Below the pieces are notes generated by a model. That model was given only the letters and a program-made list of their open reading frames with translations, made no database searches and was not told the DNA's origin. Below, one piece after another: positions 1 through 8,200 of a stretch of DNA of 64,000 nucleotides. Numbering within the stretch: position 1 is the stretch's first letter; each line of letters begins with the position of its first letter. The DNA comes from Rhodobacteraceae bacterium WFHF2C18 (GTDB taxonomy: Bacteria; Pseudomonadota; Alphaproteobacteria; Rhodobacterales; Rhodobacteraceae), in the NCBI GenBank assembly GCA_002166865.1, contig NHTQ01000003.1, forward strand, positions 140,001-204,000. The letters are read 5' to 3'. The translations under genes and the position numbers were made by a program.

Positions 1-78
1 CGTGGCGAGTTGGAAGAACTGGCGCGCTTTCAGCACGCCGTGCGCAGTATCCTGAAACTGATCGAAAAAGGGTATTAG
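1..78 (+). CDS. C-terminal end of an unidentified protein (partial)
   Basis: The first 78 bases read as an open frame in frame 1, giving 25 residues that end in ...LKLIEKGY and a TAG stop. The composition (charged, Leu/Ile spacing typical of a helix) is normal for coding sequence, but too little is present to assign a family. The gene starts left of the window and runs toward the convergent glycosyltransferase-like gene, whose stop lies only 18 bases away. I infer it is the tail of a real gene because the frame is open from base 1 and the next gene is tightly packed against it; a chance open frame of this length cannot be excluded. Confidence 0.45.
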   Translation, partial: RGELEELARFQHAVRSILKLIEKGY

Positions 79-96
79 GTCGCAGCAGGTGCGCGC

Positions 97-2100
97 TCAA
101 GCTCGCTTATTTTCCAACCGGTCGCGGCGGTTTCGGTATCGTTGCTGATTGGGAGCAATCTCTGCCGCGCGCGCCAGTGCGGAAACCGCCCCTTCGGTAT
201 CGTTCATGGTTCTGCAGAGTTCGGCCAGCGACGCGTGCAGTTCCGGCGTGCTGTCATCCATGTTCGCGGCTGTCACGTAGCTCCGCCGGGCCCTTTCGAC
301 GTCGCCCGCGGATTCGTGGACATGCCCCATCACGAAATGCCAGAAGGCGTGCTCAGGCGCATGCGCCATGCAGCGGTCCATCTGGTCGAGCGCACCGCGA
401 AAATCACCTATCATCGCCAGCATTTCGGCATGCCGCTTGCGTAGCAACGGATCATCGGGCGCTGCATTGATGGCCTTGGCGTTTCGTGCGAGCCCGGCTT
501 CGGGATCGCCCATCCGCGCCTCAAGAAGTGCCGAGAAACTGTATGGCCCGGGGCCCGGTTCCTGCGCGTGCTCAACAAGCGCTTCTTTCATTCGGCCCAG
601 GACGGCGGGGCTTTGCATGAGGCGCTTCATCTTGCCGTCCATGGCGAAATACGGCCATTCGAGCACGATCGCGGAAAGATCGACAATCCGCCGGGTAAGA
701 ACCTTGTTCTGGGTCAGCAGGATGTTCCTGCTCTGGTAGGGAAGCTTGAGTTGAAACAGGGTATCGCGGTCAAACGGCAAGGTTCTTCCAGGACGCAGCC
801 GCCTACGGACCATCATGAAGCTTCCCACAACCAGCACATCCGGCAGTACCGGCTTCTGCCAGAAGGCCCTCAGGAAGGTGCGCCGTGCCCGGTGCCGCTT
901 GCCGAGCGCGGCGAGGATATGCGCACGGATCGCCAAGGCGCTGACGTAGTTCTCTTGCCACAATCCCGGCGCGGCCAGAGCCCGATCCACATGGGCCAGC
1001 GCGTCGTCCCATCTGCAAAGGTAGAGTCCGTTGATTGCCTGGAAAAGCGGAAGGAATGCATTGTCGGCACCGCTTGCGAGGATCGCCTGACCAATCTGCC
1101 ACGCTTCGCTCTCGCGCCCCTCACCGTGAAGCCAGCGCGATACTTTGGCAAAGAGCTGCGCGGCCTCGCTTGGGGTGATGAAGGCATCGGGGCCACGGTG
1201 CAGGCGCTGCACCGTCTGCTCGTACGCAGAATCTACCTCCTCCCTACTCAGCACGTTCCCAAAACTCATGCGTTCCTTACCGCTCAGACGGGCGGCCGCG
1301 CGACTGAAGGCGCTCACCGGCGGGGCAACAATCTCGGCCGCACGCGACATCGCGAAAAGTTCGAGGAAATCGCGCTGCACCGGCTTGCAATCGGACAGGT
1401 CCACGAGGTCATCGATGCTCCGGACCTGCGGGTGTGCGGTGGTGAAGCGCGCGATGCTTTGGGGCTGGTCCGAGAAGACCAGCGCGCCGGCGTCGGGGTT
1501 CTTGTTCAGGTAGGCCGAGTACAACTCGTCGGCGTCGATCTTGGCCTGCCAGTGCTTGTGTTTCCAAGGGGCCTCGTTGAGGATGTCCCCGCGGCGAATG
1601 TGGTAGGCGATGGTGCGCTCGCCCTGCGCGGCCATTGCCGTTTCGATCGCCTGCATGTGGCGTGCCACCACCGGGTTGAACTCGATCCTCGAGATGAAGC
1701 CGCGGAACCGCGTATGCAGGTCGCCGCCATCCTCCCAGGGGAACGCGACGATCTCGAAACCCTCGTCCAGAAGGACATCCTTGCCTCGCGCCAGATGCCC
1801 CTCGAGCCGCCCGGGCCCCTCCTCCTTGAGGAACCGCCAAAGCGGTTCGGGGGGCGGGTCCAGCGCCTCGAAGGTCGCGTTGTCAATGAAATGCCGCGCG
1901 ATGAAGGAACCGGCGAAAAGATCCGTGGGCGTATCCAGCTTGGGCGCCGCCGCCCCACGCGGAAACCAGTTGATGCGAAAGTCCGTACCGTAGTCCTCGG
2001 CCAAGCGGATGCAGTTGAGCATCATCAGCAACCGCGCGCCAAGCTGATCCTTGCGCAGGCCGATGAAGCAGCCGCGCTGAGGGTTGGTCGGGTTCGTCAT
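97..2100 (-). CDS. Fucosyltransferase-like protein with C-terminal TPR repeats
   Basis: A 667-residue protein. The N-terminal third resembles GT11/GT23/O-fucosyltransferase-like enzymes: a Gly-rich opening (GCFIGLRKDQLGARLLMML) like the donor-binding start of such enzymes, then HIRRGD at about residues 167-172, the conserved basic motif that contacts GDP-fucose in that superfamily. Roughly residues 330-667 are helical repeats with TPR-like spacing (for example AINAAPDDPLLRKRHAEML and AHAPEHAFWHFVMGHVHE). The start at 2100 is chosen over 2157 because the product opens on MTNP and an AAAAGG-type ribosome site precedes it. It diverges from the GT2-hydrolase gene across a 103-base spacer. Likely role is sugar transfer to a surface or protein glycan; donor and acceptor are inferred from family only. 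Confidence 0.7.
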   Translation of the reverse strand: MTNPTNPQRGCFIGLRKDQLGARLLMMLNCIRLAEDYGTDFRINWFPRGAAAPKLDTPTDLFAGSFIARHFIDNATFEALDPPPEPLWRFLKEEGPGRLEGHLARGKDVLLDEGFEIVAFPWEDGGDLHTRFRGFISRIEFNPVVARHMQAIETAMAAQGERTIAYHIRRGDILNEAPWKHKHWQAKIDADELYSAYLNKNPDAGALVFSDQPQSIARFTTAHPQVRSIDDLVDLSDCKPVQRDFLELFAMSRAAEIVAPPVSAFSRAAARLSGKERMSFGNVLSREEVDSAYEQTVQRLHRGPDAFITPSEAAQLFAKVSRWLHGEGRESEAWQIGQAILASGADNAFLPLFQAINGLYLCRWDDALAHVDRALAAPGLWQENYVSALAIRAHILAALGKRHRARRTFLRAFWQKPVLPDVLVVGSFMMVRRRLRPGRTLPFDRDTLFQLKLPYQSRNILLTQNKVLTRRIVDLSAIVLEWPYFAMDGKMKRLMQSPAVLGRMKEALVEHAQEPGPGPYSFSALLEARMGDPEAGLARNAKAINAAPDDPLLRKRHAEMLAMIGDFRGALDQMDRCMAHAPEHAFWHFVMGHVHESAGDVERARRSYVTAANMDDSTPELHASLAELCRTMNDTEGAVSALARAAEIAPNQQRYRNRRDRLENKRA

Positions 2101-2203
2101 AAAACGGCCTTTTCTGCCCGAAAAAAAATGCTTACAGATAGCGAAGAGGGCATGCAATAGCTGCCGCTCTGCACGGATACCCCAATGGATGGTTGAAGGG
2201 AAG

Positions 2204-4153
2204 ATGAGCGCCGCATCGACAATCCTCCTGTCGGCCTTCGTTCCCTATCAGACCTCGGCTCTTCTGGAATGGCTTGCCTACCACAGGCTGATTGGCGCCA
2301 ACCGGATCAGGCTGTTTCTGGATCGTCGCCAGCGCGGAAGGCAACCGCTGATCGCTGCCCTCGAAAGGGCCCGCATCGTGGAAACCGAATATGTCGTTCC
2401 CGACCACGAGCCCGAGGAGGAAATCCGCAACTCGGCCCTGTGGGCCGCGGAAAGGGAGCACCAAGAAACCGATGGTTTCGGGCTTTTCATTACGCCGGAA
2501 GAATTTCTTGTCCTGGGCCCTGAAGCCCGAACGATAGGCGATCTCATGGTATCGGCGAGCGCTCCCGACGTTCTGACAGCACCGGTCCGGGTTTACGGTC
2601 CCGGCGGTCGCATCCAGCACACGCCGGGCGCTGTCCTGCCCGGCGCGCACCTGCATGGGCCCGCTTCGACCGCCGCGAATGACGGCGATCTTCGCAGCAT
2701 CGTTCGTCTGGGACTTTTCCGCGGGCGCAATCCGGCAATCCCGACCGGGCCGCCAAGCCGCGGCCAGCGGGAGGATCTGGCCTGGGTCAACGGCACCGGC
2801 CGGACAGTCCCAACACCGCGCAGCATGATCGCATGGCGCGAAATGCCGGAAATCATGAATACTGACGGCGCGACGGTGGCCAGGATTTCGGCGCCTTCCG
2901 TAGAAACATTGCTGCTGCGTGTTCACATGCTTCCAGAAAAGCTGCGCCCGTCCCGTGACGCGCTTCTGGACCGCATCGACACCCTATCCAAAGCCGATGT
3001 AGGGGATTCCACACTCACAGACATGGGAGAGACCGTCGCCGAGGAGGTAGGCCGATTGTCTGCCCTTTCCGGTGTCGCCGACGCTCAGGCGGCCCAGTGC
3101 GAAAACGAACTGACCCGCATCTCTGACCTGCGCGCCACGTCTTCGCTTTTCCGCGAGGTGATCGAGCAGTGCACCGGCAAGCAACTACCGCCATCGTCCG
3201 GCCCGACGGGGCCGCCCGAAGCGGCCGCCAAGACACGCAAGGCCCAGAAACCGCGCCAGCCGGATGCAGAGGAGGACACGACACCGCCCACACCGCCCCC
3301 TTGGTTTGCCGAGATACATACCGGTGGGGACCGGCAGGGATTCTTCACCCGCTTGGCGAACCACGCAGTTCTGTGTATAAGACGGGACCCTGGAACGCTG
3401 GTGGTGAGTTTCGACAACCTTTCCAATGTCAATGACCTGTCCTTTTCACGCGAGCCCTGGGCCTACAAGTTCGTTCGTGATAACGGTGCGTCTCATCTTG
3501 CCGTCATGGCGCGACGCAAGGACTGGTACCGCGATCCGCAATTGATAGGCGAACTGGAAAGGCTCGCGGCCGGCGGGCTGTTCGAGGAATTCGACCGGGT
3601 TCTGATGACCGGCACCTCGATGGGGGGGTTTGCTGCGCTCGCCTTTGCGTCGCTGGCACCGGGATGCACGGTCATGAGCTTCAATCCCCAGACAACGCTG
3701 GACGAGAACCTCGTTCCTTGGGAAAAGCGTTTTGGAATGGGGCGTAGAAGGAACTGGTCCCTACCCTATAGCGACTGCGCCTTCGAGATCGACGAGGTCG
3801 AAAAGGCTTTCGTCTTCTACGATCCGTTCTTCGAACCCGACCGCCGCCACATCGAACGCCTTGAAGGCGACAACGTGATCCCGCTCAAGACCTGGTGCTC
3901 TGGACATTTCTCACCGGTTTTCCTGCGCCGGGCGAACCTCCTTAAACCCGTCATGCAACATGCGCTGGATGACACGCTGACCCCGGCAATCTTCTACGCT
4001 CTCTTCCGTGGCCGCCGTTACCTGCCGTGGTATCGCAATTCTTTGGAAAGCAACCTTATCGAACGGGGCCACGATCAGTTGGCGCAACGGGTAACGCCGG
4101 CCTTTCGGGCCCTCAGGCGACGGGCCACCCGCAAACGACAGGCAGCGGAATGA
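2204..4153 (+). CDS. Degenerate GT2-like domain fused to an alpha/beta-hydrolase-like domain
   Basis: A 649-residue two-domain protein. Residues 1 to about 110 follow the PF13704 GT2 pattern (ALLEWLAYHRLIGANRI), as in the genes at 4150 and 6075, but where those carry D-x-D-E-F this one reads TPEEF at about 97-101, so the metal/nucleotide-sugar site looks lost. A Pro/Ala/Lys-rich linker near 340-365 leads to a C-terminal domain with the nucleophile elbow GTSMGG (Ser472), acidic candidates Asp540/Asp546 and SGHFSP (His568), a plausible Ser-Asp-His triad. The start at 2204 is preceded by GAAGGGAAG. It overlaps the next gene by ATGA, so the two are probably translationally coupled. Function is inferred: perhaps an esterase or acyltransferase acting on the glycan made by neighbouring enzymes, with the GT fold kept for binding. 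Confidence 0.7.
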   Translation: MSAASTILLSAFVPYQTSALLEWLAYHRLIGANRIRLFLDRRQRGRQPLIAALERARIVETEYVVPDHEPEEEIRNSALWAAEREHQETDGFGLFITPEEFLVLGPEARTIGDLMVSASAPDVLTAPVRVYGPGGRIQHTPGAVLPGAHLHGPASTAANDGDLRSIVRLGLFRGRNPAIPTGPPSRGQREDLAWVNGTGRTVPTPRSMIAWREMPEIMNTDGATVARISAPSVETLLLRVHMLPEKLRPSRDALLDRIDTLSKADVGDSTLTDMGETVAEEVGRLSALSGVADAQAAQCENELTRISDLRATSSLFREVIEQCTGKQLPPSSGPTGPPEAAAKTRKAQKPRQPDAEEDTTPPTPPPWFAEIHTGGDRQGFFTRLANHAVLCIRRDPGTLVVSFDNLSNVNDLSFSREPWAYKFVRDNGASHLAVMARRKDWYRDPQLIGELERLAAGGLFEEFDRVLMTGTSMGGFAALAFASLAPGCTVMSFNPQTTLDENLVPWEKRFGMGRRRNWSLPYSDCAFEIDEVEKAFVFYDPFFEPDRRHIERLEGDNVIPLKTWCSGHFSPVFLRRANLLKPVMQHALDDTLTPAIFYALFRGRRYLPWYRNSLESNLIERGHDQLAQRVTPAFRALRRRATRKRQAAE

Positions 4154-5190
4154 CAGAGGTGTCTCTGGATACTCTTTCGGCGCCCGCACCCGGCGCAGAC
4201 CGGATCATCATGACAACGATGAAGAACGAGGGCCCCTTCCTGCTGGAGTGGGTGGCCTACAACTTGACAATCGGGTTCACCGGCTTTGTGATCTTCACCA
4301 ACGACTGCGACGACGGCACCGACCTGATGGCGCAGCGGCTGGAGGAACTGGGATACTGCAGTCACAGGCCCAATCCGATCCGCGCCGGCGACAATCCTCA
4401 GCACAAGGCGCTTTTACGCGCTCGAACGCATCCTTGGGTTCAGCGCGCTGACTGGCTCATTTGCATGGACGTGGACGAATTCATCAATCTGCGTGGCGGC
4501 TGCCGGACGCTTGATGATCTTCTGGACCGCGTTGGCGACGTAGATGCCGTATCCTTCGCCTGGAAACTGTTTGGCTGCGGGGGCGTGGAATGTTTCGAGG
4601 ACATCCCCGTAACGGATCAATTCATCCTCTGTGACGAGGAAGAGGATTTCGCGAACGGCCGCGCCATCGGCTTGAAGACGCTTTTTCGCAACAACGGGCA
4701 TTTTCAGCGGTTCGCGCCGCACAGACCCCGAACCGGATCGAAAGAAACCGCGAGCGCGATCCGATGGTCCGACTCGGGCGGGACCCTCCACCCCGTGGAC
4801 CAGATCGGGTGGCGAGCGTGGAAAGGATTCAGCCATGAATACGCCCGCTTGCATCACTATTCTGTCCGGTCACTGGAGAGCTTCCTGGTCAAGCGGGACC
4901 GGGGGCGTACAAACCACATCGGACGCGACCAAGCAGAACATTACTGGTCCGACATGAACGTGAATCGGGTCCGCGACGACACGATCCTGCACCATGCAAA
5001 GCGAGCCGCGCCGATACGCAATGCGCTGCAAGCCGACCCGGTTCTAGGAGAGCTCCATGAGAGGGCCTGCGGCTGGCACCGCGCCAAGATCGCGGAACTT
5101 AAGGAACGCCCGGAGTGGGCGGATTTCCGTGGCTGGCTGACCAAGAACAAGCTCGAAAAGAAAGGCCCGATCAAACAGAGGGACTACTGA
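4150..5190 (+). CDS. Glycosyltransferase family 2 (PF13704-type)
   Basis: A 346-residue enzyme. Near the N terminus MTTMKNEGPFLLEWVAYN is the family signature, followed by FTNDCDDGTD and the metal-binding D-V-D-E-F (WLICMDVDEFINLRGG) that marks an intact GT-A active site. A later H-H-Y-x-V-x-S-x-E-x-F-L-V-K stretch (residues about 235-250) is typical of this subfamily. The start at 4150 overlaps the previous stop as ATGA. The paralogue at 6075 shares the same architecture and length class, so the pair probably arose by duplication or acts sequentially on the same glycan. Donor sugar and acceptor cannot be read from the sequence. Confidence 0.85.
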   Translation: MTEVSLDTLSAPAPGADRIIMTTMKNEGPFLLEWVAYNLTIGFTGFVIFTNDCDDGTDLMAQRLEELGYCSHRPNPIRAGDNPQHKALLRARTHPWVQRADWLICMDVDEFINLRGGCRTLDDLLDRVGDVDAVSFAWKLFGCGGVECFEDIPVTDQFILCDEEEDFANGRAIGLKTLFRNNGHFQRFAPHRPRTGSKETASAIRWSDSGGTLHPVDQIGWRAWKGFSHEYARLHHYSVRSLESFLVKRDRGRTNHIGRDQAEHYWSDMNVNRVRDDTILHHAKRAAPIRNALQADPVLGELHERACGWHRAKIAELKERPEWADFRGWLTKNKLEKKGPIKQRDY

Positions 5191-5281
5191 GTATAAGGAT
5201 CATCACGCCACAGCTTGGACGCGTCACAGCGGATCGCCGACACCCACCCGAAACATTCACCGCGAAAAGCCGGATTTCGAA

Positions 5282-6037
5282 ATGAACGTCGAGAGAAAAC
5301 TTACACCGAAGGCGAAACACCTCAGGGAGATCGCCGGCAAGGGGGGGGCAATGGGTGCGGTGGCGCGGCTATCGCGGTATTCCGACCGTAAGGGCGCGGT
5401 TCTTGATGTCGGTGTGAACCGCGGCACGATGGCGCTCTATCTCTGCAGGCTGTTTTGCGACATGCCCATACACCTGATCGAGCCCATTCCCGCGCAATGC
5501 ACCTACGTCCGTGAACGCTTCGCTCGGTTCCCAACCGTCAAGGTGCACCAGTTGGCGCTGTCCGGCAGAACCGGGAAGGCCGAGTTCCAGCTGGCTGACC
5601 ACACAGGCAGTTCCTCGCTCTTCACCAATATCGGCGAGGAAGCAGCCCGGCATTCTGCCCATAACGTCGAAAAGACGATCATCGTCGACACCGTCCGGCT
5701 CGATACGTTCCGCAGCCGCGAAGGAATCCGGCACGTCTCCTGTATGAAGATCGACGCGCAGGGCAGCGAGCACGACATCCTCTCCGGCGCGTCACATATG
5801 CTGGACAATCATGACATCGACATCATCATGCTGGAGTGGTTCGCTGTTCCGCACTATGACGGCGTGCCGTTGCTGGACGAGATCTGGAGCCTCCTGCGCG
5901 GACACGACTATTTTCTCTACGACCTTTTCCCGTCGCGGCGCTTCCACAACGGACAGTTACGTTTCGGCGATGCCGTCTTCATTTCCGACCGGTTTCGAAA
6001 AACTCGGCTGCCGGATCCAGATACACGCCTGACCTGA
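5282..6037 (+). CDS. FkbM-family methyltransferase
   Basis: A 251-residue SAM-dependent methyltransferase. VLDVGVNRGTMALYL is the Gly-rich SAM-binding motif I, followed by HLIEPIPAQ (acidic residue after strand 2), and MKIDAQGSEHDIL matches the K-x-D-x-(E/Q)-G-x-E motif of the FkbM family (Methyltransf_21). Family members O-methylate sugars of polysaccharides, antibiotics or LPS. It follows the GT2 gene by 91 bases and precedes a second GT2 gene by 37 bases, same strand, so methylation of the glycan made here is a fair inference. No strong ribosome site is visible before the ATG. Bases 5341-5348 form a G8 tract spanning codons 20-23, a potential slippage site; the frame is intact in this copy. 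Confidence 0.85.
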   Translation: MNVERKLTPKAKHLREIAGKGGAMGAVARLSRYSDRKGAVLDVGVNRGTMALYLCRLFCDMPIHLIEPIPAQCTYVRERFARFPTVKVHQLALSGRTGKAEFQLADHTGSSSLFTNIGEEAARHSAHNVEKTIIVDTVRLDTFRSREGIRHVSCMKIDAQGSEHDILSGASHMLDNHDIDIIMLEWFAVPHYDGVPLLDEIWSLLRGHDYFLYDLFPSRRFHNGQLRFGDAVFISDRFRKTRLPDPDTRLT

Positions 6038-6074
6038 ACACCATGCCCGCCGCCAGCTCCACCGAGGGACCGCA

Positions 6075-7046
6075 ATGAACCAAGCCTCCCGTTTCGTTAT
6101 CGTTACACCCATGAAGAACGAGGGGCCATTCATCCTCGAGTGGATCGCTCACAACCTCGCCATCGGGGCGGACGAGATAGCCGTCTTCTCGAACGATTGC
6201 ACCGACGGTTCCGATGCGCTGCTCGACCGGCTGGCGGCAATGCGCAGGATCCGACATTTCGACAACACGTCACGAAGGCCCGCCCCGCAACGCAGGGCCT
6301 ATCGCAGGTTCATGAAAACGGACCTGGCCGGCCCGCAGGACTGGGTGATCCCTATCGACGCTGATGAATTCATCAATGTCAAGATCGGCGACAATACGCT
6401 GCGCACGCTCACCGAGGCGGTGCCGCAGGCGCGCACGCTGTCGATGACGTGGCGGCTTTTCGGCAATGCCGGAGTCAAAGAATACCGCGACGAATTCTTG
6501 ACTGATCAGTTCCGCCTGGCCGCACCCGAGAACATCCCGCGGCCTGCCCAGGCATGGGGGTTGAAAACCATGTTCCAGCGCGCGCTTTGGGATCATATCG
6601 GTGTGCACCGTCCCAAGCATCCCACCGTGAAAACTTTCGGTGAAACAAGATGGTACAACGGCTCGGGCCAACCAATGCCTGAGGACTACATGTATGCGCG
6701 GTGGCGCTCGGGGCCGGATTCGGTCGGATATGACCTTGTGCAACTCAACCACTACGCGCTCAAGTCATGCGAATCCTACTTGGTGAAAAAAGCGCGCGGC
6801 CGGGCACATCATGGTGGCGATACACTGGGGCTCGAATACTGGCGGAAGATGAACCACAACAAGGTCGAGGACCGGTCAATCGACGCCATTCGCCCGCGAA
6901 AGAAGGCGATTTTCGACGAACTTCTTTCGGACGGCGAACTGCGCAGGTTGCACGAGGCTTGCTGTGAGAAACACCGTGCCAAGATCCGCGAGTTGCATCA
7001 AACCAGCGACTACGGCGATTTGATGAGGGGACTTCTGGCGAGCTAG
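6075..7046 (+). CDS. Glycosyltransferase family 2 (PF13704-type)
   Basis: A 323-residue GT-A enzyme, paralogous to the gene at 4150. It opens with VTPMKNEGPFILEWIAHNLA, then FSNDCTDGSD and the metal-binding D-A-D-E-F (WVIPIDADEFINVKIGDN). The C-terminal part again has the NHYALKSCESYLVKKARGR signature of the subfamily. The ATG at 6075 follows a GAGGGACCGCA leader that can serve as a ribosome site. It is the last intact gene of the plus-strand glycan set; 222 bases without a supported gene follow before the convergent FkbM pseudogene. The intact D-x-D argues that this copy is catalytically competent, in contrast to the fusion protein at 2204. Confidence 0.85.
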   Translation: MNQASRFVIVTPMKNEGPFILEWIAHNLAIGADEIAVFSNDCTDGSDALLDRLAAMRRIRHFDNTSRRPAPQRRAYRRFMKTDLAGPQDWVIPIDADEFINVKIGDNTLRTLTEAVPQARTLSMTWRLFGNAGVKEYRDEFLTDQFRLAAPENIPRPAQAWGLKTMFQRALWDHIGVHRPKHPTVKTFGETRWYNGSGQPMPEDYMYARWRSGPDSVGYDLVQLNHYALKSCESYLVKKARGRAHHGGDTLGLEYWRKMNHNKVEDRSIDAIRPRKKAIFDELLSDGELRRLHEACCEKHRAKIRELHQTSDYGDLMRGLLAS

Positions 7047-7268
7047 CACTCCAGCCGTATCTTTGAGGAGGCCTATAGCCTAAGTGCCAAGCTCATGCCG
7101 GACTGTGTTGTTGCCGGCGGCGCGCATCGTCCTCTTACCGGGCATGTCGGTGGCTTGGATCGGGGGACACCGAAACGCGCGTATTCCAGACGCAGCGAGG
7201 ATGTCAGCCCGGGTTCGCGAATCACGGCGACCAGGAGCACCGGGGAAGTCGGTTCGATGGTGATGGAG

Positions 7269-8058
7269 TCAGCTGGCTCGAAAATCGGAAACGGAGGGTG
7301 CGGCCGTCTCGGTCGTCCAACGCTGCGGAAGCTTCAACGGCGGGCGGTCCGGGTCGTGCCGGCAATCCAGCGGATGAGGCAGGACCGTGACCGGGCGCGG
7401 ATTTCGCACCCGGTTGCGCCGCAGTAGTGTCACCTCGACCACCCTGGGCACGGCGGTGCCATCCACCTCCACCGTTCCGGCCACGTTGTTGGGATGCAGA
7501 TGCACGGCCTGGAACAGGTTTTCCAGCTTTTCGATTGCCCGCAATGCCCGGCGCTGAAAGCCGGGCTTGGTGAGAACCGAGGGCAGAAAATGCAGTTCGA
7601 CCACTATGACCCGGAACCGCCTTAGAAGGGCCGATGGTATTGCAGCGAGGGTGTCATACTCGTTGCCTTCGATATCCATCTGCAACAGCAAGTCCGTCCC
7701 GGGATCGGGGTCAGTCGCGGCCACCCAACTCTCCAGTGTCATAGTTCTGGCCGTGTCCTTAGCGCCCAGATGGCGCTGCAGGAAATGCGCGCCGGGTATG
7801 TCCAGTGGCGGATGCCGGACCGAGGCGTCGGCAAGGAACGACGGGATTCCGCGCTTGGCCATGTCCATCTCGAAGGAAGCCTGCTGTGAGACCCCCCGGA
7901 GAATAACAGGCCGCGATGCCAGCCAAATCGTCGGGTACAAGATACCCGCCGTCACCAAAATCTCCCATGCGGATCAAGGGTGTGTCGGTCGCGACGGGCC
8001 TAAGGAATCGATCGACGCGCCAAGCGCCTTCGGTGTGTCTGCTCGATCTCTCGCTCAT
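7269..8058 (-). pseudogene. FkbM-family methyltransferase interrupted by a +1 frameshift
   Basis: Two reading frames join into one FkbM (Methyltransf_21) protein. The first, starting MSERSS at 8058, encodes GDFGDGGYLVPDDLAGIAACYSPG and then goes out of frame; the second resumes as VSQQASFEMDMAKRGI and continues through QMDIEGNEYDTL, VIVVELHFL and HLHPNN to the stop at 7269. The break is at a run of six G (minus strand; plus-strand C6 at 7892-7897): five G would give S-P-G-V-S in frame and a 262-residue protein, a normal length. As read, the product terminates early near 7759. It is convergent with the glycan genes to its left. The defect may be real decay, a reversible slippage site or a sequencing error; the downstream frame is otherwise well conserved, which argues for a recent event. 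Confidence 0.8.
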
Positions 8059-8147
8059 CTTATTCTGCCCCGCGGGACGCGGCCAAATCCTTTCTCGCGC
8101 ATGTTGCGGGGGCACCCCGAAAAAATCAAGCCACGCCTGGAAACGCA

Positions 8148-8179
8148 AAGGGCCCCGCAGATCACCTGCAGGGCCCCTT
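8148..8179 (-). terminator. Probable intrinsic terminator of clpB
   Basis: An imperfect GC-rich hairpin (AAGGGCCCCGCAG / loop ATCACC / TGCAGGGCCCCTT on the plus strand, one bulge and one mismatch) lies 22 bases past the clpB stop. On the minus strand it is followed by a short, interrupted T stretch (TTTGCGTTT). The position fits termination of clpB; the weak tail lowers confidence. Confidence 0.55.
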
Positions 8180-8200
8180 CTTACTTGCCTCGACGCAAGA

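Noticed and set aside
568..2160. 530-codon plus-strand frame opposite the TPR glycosyltransferase
   Set aside because: Antisense shadow; the minus-strand protein has motifs.
7095..7427. 110-codon plus-strand frame after the GT2 gene
   Set aside because: Runs antisense into the FkbM pseudogene, has Arg-rich, low-complexity composition and no ribosome site near its ATG.
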